From Orenia metallireducens (GTDB lineage: Bacteria > Bacillota > Halanaerobiia > Halobacteroidales > Halobacteroidaceae): a stretch of DNA of 64,000 bases. The stretch is from contig NZ_LWDV01000010.1 of assembly GCF_001693735.1 (NCBI RefSeq), positions 740,552-804,551 on the forward strand, written 5' to 3'. Shown here piece after piece: positions 35,165-44,021 of this stretch. Position 1 is the stretch's first letter. Every line of letters starts with the position of its first letter. The translations under genes were made by a program, and so were the position numbers. The notes below the pieces were generated by a model, which was given only the letters and a program-made list of their open reading frames with translations, searched no databases and was not told the DNA's origin.

Positions 35165-35923
35165 TCAATTACTTTTTATATCCGAACCTTTGTAAATTTT
35201 TTCTATTAGATTATAATCTTCAGGTGTATCAATATCAAAGCCTATCTCTGGATAATCAGAGATAATAGCCTTTCCTATATACCCTGTTAACTTATATACT
35301 TCCTTTTCAATCAAGTCTATAGATAAATTTCCAGTCAATAACTTGATTATAAATTTAAATCCTAATAGATAAGCTAATTTCCAAGGCTTCTTTCTCCATT
35401 TCAATATCTTATCTAACAATTCCTCTAATCTTAAAACAACATCACCATTCACTAAAAAGATATTTCCTCCTGTAAAGGTGCCTTCATTTAAGGAGAAATA
35501 AGTTCTATTACTCTTTGGAAAGGAGACTTCTACAAATTCTTTAGGAATGATTGGATAATAAAAAGCGGCCTTCCCACCTTCACATTTGGCTAAAAAATCT
35601 TGTATAGCCTCAACGGTAATTAAGGGAATATCAGAAGTGAAGACTAAACTATAGGGACTTTCTGCTGTTTGTAATCCTAACTTAAGGTTCTCTAATAAAG
35701 AGTCTTGACAAGGAATGAATTTATCGATATTCTTCTTATTTAATCCATTGGGACCTACTACTATAATATTATCTATTAAAGGGACTTCCCTTAGTTTATC
35801 TAATAAATATTCTGTTATAGTTTTACCCTTAAGCTTAATTAAAGCCTCATAATCCTGATCACTAATTTCAGATAATCGTCCATTATTTTTAGCTCCTGCT
35901 AGAACTATAGCATCTAAGCCCAT
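35165..35923 (-). CDS. MobA-like NTP transferase
   Basis: 252-aa nucleotidyltransferase-fold protein. The N-terminus LDAIVLAGAKNNG is a variant of the GxG nucleotide loop; FTSDIPLITVEAI carries the metal-binding Asp of the family. It resembles MobA/CTP:molybdopterin cytidylyltransferase-like proteins found next to ispE in several Clostridia and Halanaerobia; the true substrate is not known. The usual LAGGxSxRMG motif is altered (LAGAKNNGRL), which may mean a changed substrate. Start ATG 35923 follows GGGAGG. Confidence 0.78.
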   Translation of the reverse strand: MGLDAIVLAGAKNNGRLSEISDQDYEALIKLKGKTITEYLLDKLREVPLIDNIIVVGPNGLNKKNIDKFIPCQDSLLENLKLGLQTAESPYSLVFTSDIPLITVEAIQDFLAKCEGGKAAFYYPIIPKEFVEVSFPKSNRTYFSLNEGTFTGGNIFLVNGDVVLRLEELLDKILKWRKKPWKLAYLLGFKFIIKLLTGNLSIDLIEKEVYKLTGYIGKAIISDYPEIGFDIDTPEDYNLIEKIYKGSDIKSN

Positions 35924-35945
35924 TAATATCCTCCCTTGATATTTA

Positions 35946-36824
35946 TTAAATTTCTGTTATTCCATGGTTAACAGTCTTAGCAACCACTATCTTGTGTTCT
36001 CTAGTCAACTCTTTTTCCAACTTATTTTTAATCTCTTCTGCCTCTTTTATTCCTGATACAAACCCCAATATAGTTGGTCCACTTCCAGACATTAGAGCTT
36101 TGTCAGCTAGCTCTGTTACTTTATCCTTTAAGTTAGCAACTTCAGGATAAAATTTTAGGGTAACATTCTCTAAAAGATTATCTAGATTATTGATGATAAC
36201 CTCTCTATCTTGCTCTTGTAATGCTTTTATAACTTTATCTGTGGATGGATGCTTAGCAACCTGCTCTAAATTTAGATTACCATAGACTTTAGCTGTCGAT
36301 ACTGAAAGGGGAGGATTGATAAGAACAAGATAAAGTTGTGGACATTTAGGTAGCTCCTTTAAGTCTGTTCCTATTCCCGTTGCTAATTGAGTCCCTCCCT
36401 CGATACAAAAAGGGATATCAGCACCTAATTTACCTCCTATTTTAGCTAACTGCTCTGATGTTAATCCTAAATTCCATAATCTATTAATAGCTACCAATGT
36501 AGCAGCTGCATTACTACTTCCCCCAGCTAATCCCGCTGCTACAGGGATTCTTTTATCTAGGTTAACTCTAAGCCCACCTGTCAACTCAAACTCCTCAAAC
36601 AACATCTCAGCCACCTTATAGATCAAATTTGATTTATCTATTGGAACTTCAGGATGGTTGCTTATGATTTCAATTCCTGTATCTATTTTAGTAAATGATA
36701 TTCTATCATGTAAATTTATAGTCTGCATAATCATCTCTACCTCATGATACCCATCTTCTCTCTTTCCTAGTACATCCAATGTTAAATTCACTTTTGCATG
36801 TGCAACTAAATCTATCTTATCCAT
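35946..36824 (-). CDS. ispE: 4-diphosphocytidyl-2-C-methyl-D-erythritol kinase IspE
   Basis: 292-aa GHMP kinase of the MEP isoprenoid pathway. Motifs: AHAKVNLTLDVLGKREDGYHEVEM at the N-terminus, the ATP loop PVAAGLAGGSSNAAATLVA, and the C-terminal MSGSGPTILGF. Start chosen at ATG 36824 (8 bases after AGGTGG); the longer frame starts with GTG inside the ribosome site. Conserved ispE-purR linkage is kept apart from the inserted nucleotidyltransferase gene. Confidence 0.95.
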   Translation of the reverse strand: MDKIDLVAHAKVNLTLDVLGKREDGYHEVEMIMQTINLHDRISFTKIDTGIEIISNHPEVPIDKSNLIYKVAEMLFEEFELTGGLRVNLDKRIPVAAGLAGGSSNAAATLVAINRLWNLGLTSEQLAKIGGKLGADIPFCIEGGTQLATGIGTDLKELPKCPQLYLVLINPPLSVSTAKVYGNLNLEQVAKHPSTDKVIKALQEQDREVIINNLDNLLENVTLKFYPEVANLKDKVTELADKALMSGSGPTILGFVSGIKEAEEIKNKLEKELTREHKIVVAKTVNHGITEI

Positions 36825-36868
36825 GACTATATCCACCTCACTATTTAAGCTCTTATATAGTTAGTTAG

Positions 36869-37573
36869 TCATTTGATAATAAACTCCTTCTTATTATTAC
36901 TCTTATAATAGATTCCTTGTAAATTCTCTTCAGTCATTTGACTATAGTTACAGAAAAATGATCGAATAATATACAGAGGAACCCCATAAACAAAGGCAAA
37001 GGCTACTATAAATAAATAATTTTTAATAGAAAATAACTCTACTTTTTTCGATAAATTAAATAAACGATAAATTGCTAAAATCGGAAGTTCATCTTCTCCA
37101 TCAAATATAACTAGATTATCACCTTTTATATAGACAGCAGGTCTACCAGCCTTAAGCTGCTTCTTTATTAATATGTTCTCTCCAGATGAACTACAATATA
37201 TAACTTTATTTATGCCATTGTTATTAGCTAAATTTATATTATCTCTATCATCAGTATCTAAAATAAGATAGCTATCCTTTAATCCTCTCTTGAAAAGAAG
37301 CTGTTTTAAGTACGATAAACCACTATTTCTTAGCTGAGAAAGGGTAATTATTTTACTTGATTGGTAACTTAATCCCTTATGTTTTAACCTTTCCGATTCT
37401 ATTGTAAAGATATTAATTTTCATAGTAGGATTACTATTATTAATGTTATTTAAAGAGTTTTGCTTCTTCTTTTGATAAGTAATCTTCTTATGCTGCTTTA
37501 CTAAAATATTAACTTTTATCTTAGCTAATATCTCTGTAATGAGTTTAATTATAGTACTATCATCTCTATCCAT
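36869..37573 (-). CDS. Degenerate Mur-ligase / cyanophycin-synthetase-like protein
   Basis: 234-aa protein aligning by eye to the central Mur-ligase region of cyanophycin synthetase: a helix like TxLIxxIL (STIIKLITEILAK), INIFTIESERLKHKGLSY in place of AVLETARGGILxxGLGY, YLILDTDDRDN in place of the LNADD motif, and VIYCSSSGENILIKKQLKAGRPAVYIKGDNLVIFDG-type text matching IYFS..IxxHLxxGGxAVYxxxGxIVL. The P-loop (GTNGKTTT) is missing and the start codon lies where it should be, and the NADD motif is mutated, so ATP-dependent ligation is unlikely. It may be a non-catalytic sporulation protein or a decaying gene; the frame is intact. No ribosome site stronger than AGGTAG is seen before ATG 37573. 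Confidence 0.55.
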   Translation of the reverse strand: MDRDDSTIIKLITEILAKIKVNILVKQHKKITYQKKKQNSLNNINNSNPTMKINIFTIESERLKHKGLSYQSSKIITLSQLRNSGLSYLKQLLFKRGLKDSYLILDTDDRDNINLANNNGINKVIYCSSSGENILIKKQLKAGRPAVYIKGDNLVIFDGEDELPILAIYRLFNLSKKVELFSIKNYLFIVAFAFVYGVPLYIIRSFFCNYSQMTEENLQGIYYKSNNKKEFIIK

Positions 37574-37686
37574 CTAATTCTACCTCCATTATATCTCTAT
37601 ATCCTTATCATATCCAATTTTTGGTTATGAATACCCTCCCTTTTATTCTAATTGCTATTATAAGAATTTTAACTAGTGAAATTGCA

Positions 37687-37857
37687 AGATAAAAAATATC
37701 GGTTAATGGGATAGGATAGTTTTCACACCTCATCCCCGCCCCTTCTCCTATTCTTAGGAGAAGGGAGAAAAACAATATAGAAATAAATTCCCCTCTCATT
37801 AGATAAGGAAAGGATCAAGGTGAGGTCTGAGGTTTTGGAAAATATCACAATATCTAT
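37687..37857. repeat. MITE-like intergenic element, copy B
   Basis: About 170 noncoding bases upstream of the Mur-ligase-like gene. Left end AAAAATATCGG and CACACCTCATCCCC, right end AAGGTGAGGTCTGAGG then AAAATATC, inverted to each other. Contains a small hairpin CTTCTCCTATTCTTAGGAGAAG. Confidence 0.7.
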
Positions 37858-37879
37858 CTAAAGACAGATTTAAATCACA

Positions 37880-38067
37880 TTCTAAAATTACAAACCTATA
37901 TAGATTTGTGAATCTAAAATGAATTTTATCCAATATAGTATCTAGAACATATAACTTTTGTCTATAACTTAATATAATTATAAAACTTTTATAGAAATAT
38001 TAATACTGGAAAATTTCAGTCTAAAGTCACGAACCTATATAGACAAACAACTCTAAAATGAAATTTA
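37880..38067. repeat. direct repeat pair between elements B and C
   Basis: Two related stretches of about 45 bases (37883-37927 and 38021-38065) share AACCTATATAGA, a short variable stretch, and CTAAAATGAA. They flank AT-rich DNA with no reading frame and may be remnants of a duplicated intergenic element. Confidence 0.5.
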
Positions 38068-38074
38068 ACAAGAG

Positions 38075-38325
38075 GGCTTAAAACAATTTTCATACCTCAC
38101 TCTAACTCCTCTGGGTTTAACAACCCTTCGTACAAAAGCAGTCTCTCCTATCTTAGGAAATTCTTTTTATTACGAAGTGGTCGATAGACCCGAAGGGAGA
38201 GGACTAAAATATTCTTTTCTTCCCCTCTCCTGATGTGAAGAGAGACTGGTTCTGTACGAAGAGGAATTGAATTATATTCCTCATAGGGGGATAGGGGTGA
38301 GGTGATATTTATATATTTCACTTTA
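38075..38325. repeat. MITE-like intergenic element, copy C
   Basis: About 250 bases with termini TTTTCATACCTCAC and GGGGTGAGGTGATA, an inverted pair matching copies A and B, and internal near-repeats of CCTCT and its complement. Noncoding. Together with copy B it fills most of the 850-base gap between the Mur-ligase-like gene and the L,D-transpeptidase gene. Confidence 0.65.
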
Positions 38326-38426
38326 GAACATCTATAAGACCAGTAACTTATATAATTATTTTTAACCCATTACCTTCTATTTTAATATAATAATATAAGA
38401 AAATAAATTGGTAAGGAGGTCTAGTT

Positions 38427-38939
38427 ATGGCTAAAATATTAATTATATTAAATGAAAGAACTCTATATCTTTATCAGAACAATCAAGTGGTCAGATCCTT
38501 CCCAGTAGCTATTGGTAAACCAAGTACGCCTACCCCTACAGGGAACTTTTCAATTATTAATAAGCTTAAGAACCCTTATAATAAAGCCTTAGGTACCCGA
38601 TGGATGCAATTTACTCACCAGATGCATGGCATTCATGGCAACAACCAACCTTCATCAATCGGTAAAGCTATATCAAATGGATGTGTTAGAATGTATAATA
38701 AAGATGCAGAGTTTCTTTATGACAGAGTAAGTATTGGAACCCCTGTTGAAATCAAACAGAATCGTACAGGTTTAGGTAATGGCAGTAATCAATCTTATTA
38801 TATAGTTAAAGCAGGTGATACCCTTTATCAGATTGCTAAAAAATTCAACACTACTGTTGAAAAAATTATAAAAATTAATCCTAATATTAAAAATAAAAAC
38901 AGTATCTATCCCGGACAACGGATTAAAATCCCAGATTGA
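38427..38939 (+). CDS. L,D-transpeptidase with C-terminal LysM
   Basis: 170-aa YkuD-fold enzyme. Catalytic region: GIHGNNQPSSIGKAISNGCVRM with His 70 and nucleophile Cys 86; the N-terminal segment (KILIILNERTLYLYQNN) is the usual start of the domain. A single LysM repeat (about 124-169, YIVKAGDTLYQIAKKFN) binds peptidoglycan. There is no signal peptide, unlike most exported YkuD proteins, so it may act inside the mother cell on the spore surface as some YkuD-type spore proteins do. A strong AAGGAGG precedes ATG 38427. RNase J follows 63 bases later on the same strand. Confidence 0.9.
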   Translation: MAKILIILNERTLYLYQNNQVVRSFPVAIGKPSTPTPTGNFSIINKLKNPYNKALGTRWMQFTHQMHGIHGNNQPSSIGKAISNGCVRMYNKDAEFLYDRVSIGTPVEIKQNRTGLGNGSNQSYYIVKAGDTLYQIAKKFNTTVEKIIKINPNIKNKNSIYPGQRIKIPD

Positions 38940-39002
38940 CACTGTACTTCTAATGGATTAAAGAGTATAATTATGTATATAATAATATTTGAGGTGATAT
39001 AT

Positions 39003-40679
39003 ATGAAAAGAAATGCGGAAATCTCCATTATACCTCTAGGTGGTAGAGGAGAAATTGGGAATAATATGATATTAATTGAATACAATGATGAAATCTTAAT
39101 CTTAGATTGTGGAATTATGTTCCCTACAGAAGATATGCTCGGCATCGACTTGGTTATGCCTGATATATCCTATCTAATTGAAAATAAAGATAGAATTAAA
39201 GCAATGTTAATTAGCCATGGTCATGAAGACCATATCGGTGCAATTCCTTATTTCTTAAGAGAAATTAGCAATATACCTATCTATGGAACTAGGTTAACCC
39301 TTGGAATGATAAAGAAGAAATTAGAAGAACATCATTTAATGGGCTCTACTGAGCTGCGGCAAATATCTGCAGGTCAAGAGATATCTTTAGATCCTTTCAA
39401 AATCAAATTTGTCAAGGTAAATCATAGTATACCAGATGCTGTTGCTATGGGCATTAAAACTCCTTCTGGAACTATTTTATATACAGGTGACTTCAAATTT
39501 GACCAAACTCCAATAAATGAGCAACCTACTGATTTTAATGGATTAACTCAATTGGGAGAAGAAGGGGTTTTAGCCTTATTATCTGACAGTACAAATGCAG
39601 AACAAAAGGGTTACTCCGTATCTGAAAGAGTAGTTAATGATACTATTAATAGCATCTTTGAAAAGGCTGATGGCAGAATTATTGTAGCTACCTTCTCTTC
39701 TCATTTAGATAGATTACAGCAGATTATCAATGCAGCCTATGAAACTGATAGAAAGATTGCTATTTCAGGAAGAAGTATGATTGCTAATACTAAAATAGCC
39801 AAAGATTTAGGTTATCTTAACTTTCCTGATGATATGCTCTTAGAAATAAGAAAGATTAATAATCTACCTGATCATAAAATAGTTTATCTAATGACAGGTA
39901 GCCAAGGGGAGACCATGGCTTCTTTAACTAGAATTGCTAGAGGTGACCATAGACAAATCAATCTACATAAAGGAGATACAGTTCTCCTATCTGCAACACC
40001 TATCCCTGGAAATGAAAGATCTGTAGGAGAGACTATCAATCAACTATTTGAAAAAGGTGCTAAGGTGATTTATGGAAGGGAATTAGATGTTCATGTTTCT
40101 GGTCACGCATATCAAGAAGAATTGAAAATGATGCTAAACATGACTAAACCTAAATATTTTATTCCTGTCCATGGTGAATACCGCCACCTTTATCACCATT
40201 CATTGTTAGCCAAAGATGTTGGTATTCCAGAAGACAATATCTTTATAGCCAAAAATGGATCACGACTAAAGGTTAGTGAAAAGAATGCCTACTTTGCATC
40301 TCCTGTATCAACAGGTAAGATATTAATTGATGGTTCTGGAATTGGAGATGTAGGAAATATTGTCCTAAGGGATAGAAGAATATTATCAGAGCACGGGATT
40401 ATAATCGTAGTTATTACCATTGAATCTGGTACAGGAAAAGTACTAGCAGGTCCTGATATTATCTCTCGAGGATTTGTTTATATGAAAGAATCTCAAGAGT
40501 TAATTGAAGAAGCCAAAAATAGATTGAATATAGTATTAAAAGAATGCCAAGAAAAAAATATTACCGATTGGTCTAAATTAAAAACAAAACTAAAAGATCC
40601 TTTAAGAGACTTTATTTATAATGAAACTAGAAGAAATCCAATGATTATGCCAATTATTATGGAAGTACCAAATAAATAA
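39003..40679 (+). CDS. rnj: Ribonuclease J
   Basis: 558-aa metallo-beta-lactamase/beta-CASP RNase. Zinc motif HGHEDH at 72-77, beta-CASP region (about 200-370), RNA-binding RHYxGxHGE-like IPVHGEYRHLYHH, and the C-terminal dimerisation domain (about 450-555). It performs 5'-3' exonucleolytic and endonucleolytic RNA decay and rRNA maturation. Start ATG 39003 with GAGGTGATAT just upstream; the longer frame lacks a ribosome site. Which paralogue (J1 or J2) is not clear. Confidence 0.94.
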   Translation: MKRNAEISIIPLGGRGEIGNNMILIEYNDEILILDCGIMFPTEDMLGIDLVMPDISYLIENKDRIKAMLISHGHEDHIGAIPYFLREISNIPIYGTRLTLGMIKKKLEEHHLMGSTELRQISAGQEISLDPFKIKFVKVNHSIPDAVAMGIKTPSGTILYTGDFKFDQTPINEQPTDFNGLTQLGEEGVLALLSDSTNAEQKGYSVSERVVNDTINSIFEKADGRIIVATFSSHLDRLQQIINAAYETDRKIAISGRSMIANTKIAKDLGYLNFPDDMLLEIRKINNLPDHKIVYLMTGSQGETMASLTRIARGDHRQINLHKGDTVLLSATPIPGNERSVGETINQLFEKGAKVIYGRELDVHVSGHAYQEELKMMLNMTKPKYFIPVHGEYRHLYHHSLLAKDVGIPEDNIFIAKNGSRLKVSEKNAYFASPVSTGKILIDGSGIGDVGNIVLRDRRILSEHGIIIVVITIESGTGKVLAGPDIISRGFVYMKESQELIEEAKNRLNIVLKECQEKNITDWSKLKTKLKDPLRDFIYNETRRNPMIMPIIMEVPNK

Positions 40680-40715
40680 AAAGACTGTAGGAATATATAT
40701 TCCTACAGTCTTTTT
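40678..40715. terminator. bidirectional terminator, RNase J/SipL-like
   Basis: 38-base perfect palindrome (AAAAAGACTGTAGGAATAT and inverse) with T-runs on both strands between convergent genes. Confidence 0.92.
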
Positions 40716-40720
40716 ATTTA

Positions 40721-42355
40721 TTATCCTCTAGGTCTTCTAGGTTCATCACGATCATCAATTATACATCTTGGTATAATTAACTTCTGTCCTACTTCTAAAT
40801 AATCTGGATTATCTAGGTTATTTGCATCAACAATAGCATCTACTGTTGTTCTATAACGTCTAGCTATCTTATATAAGGTATCTCCAGCTTGAACCACATA
40901 GATTATCTTAGATGGTCGCTCACACTCGTCTCTGTCTACTACAGGAGATACAACAACTATATCTGTAACAATAGTTAACTGTCTGAAGTTAGTTACTTTA
41001 GCAAACTTTCTTAAGGTAACTACCAATTCAACGGTTCTATTATTTAACCTGTTACCTTTAACCTTCTTAATTTCAATGTTACTGTGGCAAGACATGCCAG
41101 CCTCTGCCTCAGGAATATTGATAAAGTTTTCAATATTAAATGGACGCTGGAAATAATGAACTGGTTGTGTTCCTGGAGTTTCATCAGCTGTTGTATCTGC
41201 AACATAAAGGACACTACCTTCTCCCTCACTTGTAACTACTACTCCACCATCTTCTACAATACATGTTGTATTCGATAGCTGCGCATTTGTCTCCAAAATA
41301 CGTTCAATATTAGGTTTTACATCTGGTACAATTAGGTCTTCAGTAACAGTTTCAGTTACTGTATCTTCTCCAATTACCTCTTCTACTCTTAATAACTCTT
41401 CCTCTAACTCAACTCTATCACTATCAATCCCTGTTACTACCATCACCTGTTTAGGTTCAGTAACTTTAACAAATACTTCTAGTATAGCTCTTACCTCTAC
41501 TTGCCTATTACCATTTGTGATTGTATAGTCCCATCTCTTTACATTAATATCGGTAAATGAAGTCATGTCTTCGTCTGCATCTGGAACATCAATAACTTCT
41601 GAAAATGTAAGTCCCCCTTCAAAGAAGTGAACTGGTTGTGTTCCTGGAGTTTCATCAGCTGTTGTATCTGCAACATACATAACACCTACTTCAAACTCTC
41701 CATCTACAATAACTGCACCATCAGTTATTTCAACATTCTTATCCTCTAACGCTCCTCCCTCCACCTTTAGAACTCTTTCAATTGGTGGCTTAACAGTAGG
41801 AACATCAATAATCCCTTCTACTACTACCTGATAAGTATTCTCTCCAACTACATTCTCAATTCTTAACAATTCTTTCTCTACTAATTCCTCTCTAATACCT
41901 GTTACATCAGTAATAATGTTCATTTGTCGATAATCAAATACCTTAGCAAATTTCTTAAGAACAACAGTTACTTCTACTGTTCTCTCATCAACAAAATCAT
42001 AGCTAGACCTTAAGATATCAACATCAACATAGGCACTCATATAGTCCTCTGCTTCAGGGATATCAACGAAATTGGTAAAAGTCATCTCTCCATGGAAATA
42101 ATGTACTGGCTGATCACCTTCAGCAGTATCAGCTACATACATAACACCTACTTCAATCACACCATCAATTGTTACTCCACCTTCTTCAACAGTTACCTCA
42201 GTGGATTCAATCTTTGTGCTTACCTCTAAAATTCTCTCTATATCTGGTTTTTCTGCAACAGGTATTGGAACCTCTTTAGTAATGGATTCTCTAACTGTAT
42301 CTTCTCCAATGACATATTCAACTCTTACTTGTTCTTCTTTAAAATTTATTGCCAT
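40721..42355 (-). CDS. SipL-like SPOCS-LysM spore coat protein
   Basis: 544-aa protein with three SPOCS (DUF3794) units: each has an EELLRVEEVIGEDT-type lead, a GVIEVGVMYVADT strand, a PVHYF strand and an FAKV segment (approx. 1-165, 165-330, 330-480). A LysM repeat follows (about 486-530, YVVQAGDTLYKIARRY), then a basic tail. The same architecture is seen in SipL of Clostridioides difficile, which binds SpoIVA to anchor the coat; B. subtilis SafA plays an analogous part. The duplications contain near-identical 40-60 bp DNA stretches (around 41160 and 41640). A sigma-E-like CATATATT lies upstream. Start follows AAGGAGGAATAAA. Confidence 0.85.
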   Translation of the reverse strand: MAINFKEEQVRVEYVIGEDTVRESITKEVPIPVAEKPDIERILEVSTKIESTEVTVEEGGVTIDGVIEVGVMYVADTAEGDQPVHYFHGEMTFTNFVDIPEAEDYMSAYVDVDILRSSYDFVDERTVEVTVVLKKFAKVFDYRQMNIITDVTGIREELVEKELLRIENVVGENTYQVVVEGIIDVPTVKPPIERVLKVEGGALEDKNVEITDGAVIVDGEFEVGVMYVADTTADETPGTQPVHFFEGGLTFSEVIDVPDADEDMTSFTDINVKRWDYTITNGNRQVEVRAILEVFVKVTEPKQVMVVTGIDSDRVELEEELLRVEEVIGEDTVTETVTEDLIVPDVKPNIERILETNAQLSNTTCIVEDGGVVVTSEGEGSVLYVADTTADETPGTQPVHYFQRPFNIENFINIPEAEAGMSCHSNIEIKKVKGNRLNNRTVELVVTLRKFAKVTNFRQLTIVTDIVVVSPVVDRDECERPSKIIYVVQAGDTLYKIARRYRTTVDAIVDANNLDNPDYLEVGQKLIIPRCIIDDRDEPRRPRG

Positions 42356-42435
42356 TTTATTCCTCCTTCCTTTCTATTAAACTGCTTTCATTTATAAATA
42401 TATGCGACAGAAACCAAAATGTGCACAACTATCTC

Positions 42436-42458
42436 TTACAATTATTGGATAATTGTAA
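42436..42458. promoter_or_regulatory. palindrome between divergent genes
   Basis: TTACAATTAT, 3 bases, ATAATTGTAA: a perfect 10-bp-arm palindrome between the SipL-like gene and the plus-strand hypothetical gene. It is operator-like; no regulator is known. Confidence 0.45.
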
Positions 42459-42501
42459 TTTATTATTCTAGCATATATATATTATTAAGGGGGTGAATAT
42501 A

Positions 42502-42903
42502 TTGACCTTAGGTTATCCTGATAAAATATTACCTTATCCTGCTGTAGAGTATATTCCTCTAAGTATTAGAACTAAAATTTTTAGTAACAACTGGGAGAAT
42601 AGATATCAAAATAAGTTATATGTTTTAGATAACCAAAGTAAATCTAAATCTCTGCTAAGTAGATTGGGAATAAATCATCCTGAGAATATTAATTTTAATA
42701 ATAACTTATTAATCCTATTATTAAATGGAAAGGTAGAAGATATCTATTACCGTGGCTATAAAGTCCAGATGATTGGAGATAGTATAAATAATAGCTATCA
42801 TCTCTTCACTATTACTAAGGAATACTTCTATAAAGATAAATTAACCTTCAATTTCTTCCTAGCTAACGGAGAACTTATATCAAAAGAGAGATATCAGCTT
42901 TAG
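42502..42903 (+). CDS. Hypothetical protein, 133 aa
   Basis: Unrecognised soluble protein, divergent from the SipL-like gene. Mixed alpha/beta with segments LPYPAVEYIPLSIRTKIF, NNLLILLLNGKVEDIYYRGYKV and DKLTFNFFLANGELI; no cysteines, signal or membrane segment. The start is taken as TTG 42502 because GGGGGTGA is 6 bases upstream; the GTG at 42493 lies inside that site. The gene ends in its own strong terminator, so it is probably expressed. Possible role in sporulation is suggested only by location. Confidence 0.6.
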   Translation: MTLGYPDKILPYPAVEYIPLSIRTKIFSNNWENRYQNKLYVLDNQSKSKSLLSRLGINHPENINFNNNLLILLLNGKVEDIYYRGYKVQMIGDSINNSYHLFTITKEYFYKDKLTFNFFLANGELISKERYQL

Positions 42904-42916
42904 CTGATATCTCTCT
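42885..42916 (+). terminator. terminator of the 133-aa gene
   Basis: 15-bp perfect stem with a TT loop overlapping the end of the gene, followed by TTATTTAT on the plus strand. Confidence 0.85.
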
Positions 42917-43030
42917 TTATTTATATAGGTATCTACTTAAAATTTCGATTTAGGACAATATGGGTATATTACGACACTTTTTACTTTAAAAAGTAAACAA
43001 AATATTAGGTTAGACTTCATAGTTAGATAT

Positions 43031-43420
43031 CTAACCTATATATATTGATGGATTGGTCTCTATTTGATCTCTACCAATCTCCTGACCTGATAAAGTAATC
43101 ACTCCCTCTACTGTCTCTTCAGTAAATTGCTTAGTTTGAGTCAGTTTACTTATATTAAATAGAAGAATAACCTCTCCTGCCTCAGAACTCCCAATATGAG
43201 AAGGAACTACCCCTTTTCCTGAAATCTCTTTACCCTTTTTATCAACACCAAAAAATTCAACTTGTTTATAATCAATATTATAGTTATCAACCTTCACAGA
43301 CAGATAACCTGGCACTTGCTCATCACTAGTAGTAAATAAATGACCAATTCCAATATTAATATCCCTTCTCATCCGTAATTCATACTTCTTAGGTAAGTTA
43401 GTTTTTTTCAATACTTCCAT
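43031..43420 (-). CDS. Hypothetical protein, 129 aa
   Basis: Not recognised. Basic start (KKTNLPKKYELRMRR), then a beta-rich body (VPGYLSVKVDNYNIDYKQVEFFGVDKKGKEISG, EVILLFNIS, VEGVITLSGQEIG) ending NPSIYIG. No signal peptide or membrane helix, no cysteine. It looks like a single beta-sandwich domain, similar in style to the coat-region proteins nearby. Ribosome site GGGAGG lies 7 bases before ATG 43420. Confidence 0.6.
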   Translation of the reverse strand: MEVLKKTNLPKKYELRMRRDINIGIGHLFTTSDEQVPGYLSVKVDNYNIDYKQVEFFGVDKKGKEISGKGVVPSHIGSSEAGEVILLFNISKLTQTKQFTEETVEGVITLSGQEIGRDQIETNPSIYIG

Positions 43421-43691
43421 TCTATATCCTCCCTTTGATTTTTTATCACCTTAAACAGAATAAGATATATGTTAATTCATGGATTAACCTATAGTAATAA
43501 ACAGCAGATAGCAAAGTTTGAAATCTCTACCCTATCTTGACTTTATATTTTTCTAATCTGCAAAAAACAATTCAAGCATCAAATCAAACACTAGCTAAGG
43601 CTAAATGATTATTTAGATATTGTTAAAAAATAATAAAAAAATTTCTAAAAGTAACTATACAATTGTATTTAACTCAAATTAATATCCTTTC

Positions 43692-43860
43692 ATTGATTGT
43701 ATTGATAAATTTCCTAAAAATAAAAGATTAAAGGTGTTATTTAAAGATAAGCTTATGAACTTATTATCTGGAAATCCATCAAGGAAAGATCTAACTCAGT
43801 GAGAGGAAACCTTAAGTAGATACTTAAAGGAATTAAAAATATTATTGCAGGGCTTAACCT
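43692..43860 (+). pseudogene. possible remnant reading frame
   Basis: Within a 600-base gap, one plus-strand frame reads CIDKFPKNKRLKVLFKD, then KLMNLLSGNPSRKDLTQ, a TGA, then EETLSRYLKELKILLQG. Composition is protein-like compared with the flanks, but there is no start and at least two stops. Origin not recognised. The rest of 43421-44021 shows nothing else. Confidence 0.25.
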
Positions 43861-44021
43861 GAAAACCAATTTACTATACAATATTATGTCAACTAAAAAT
43901 AAATTATACTTAATTGTTTCAATAAAAAGCATTTATATTTCCTTATAGCCTAATCTATTGCTTTAAATCTATAGTAAATAAATCAGATATAGATTAGCCC
44001 TGAAAGATATTAATGTTAATA

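Noticed and set aside
37608-37799. 63-codon minus-strand frame overlapping element B
   Set aside because: Lies inside a MITE-like repeat, no ribosome site, odd composition.
43006-43036. AGGTTAG/CTAACCT inverted repeat after the 129-aa gene
   Set aside because: Only 7 bp with a large loop and no clear T-run; too weak to call a terminator.
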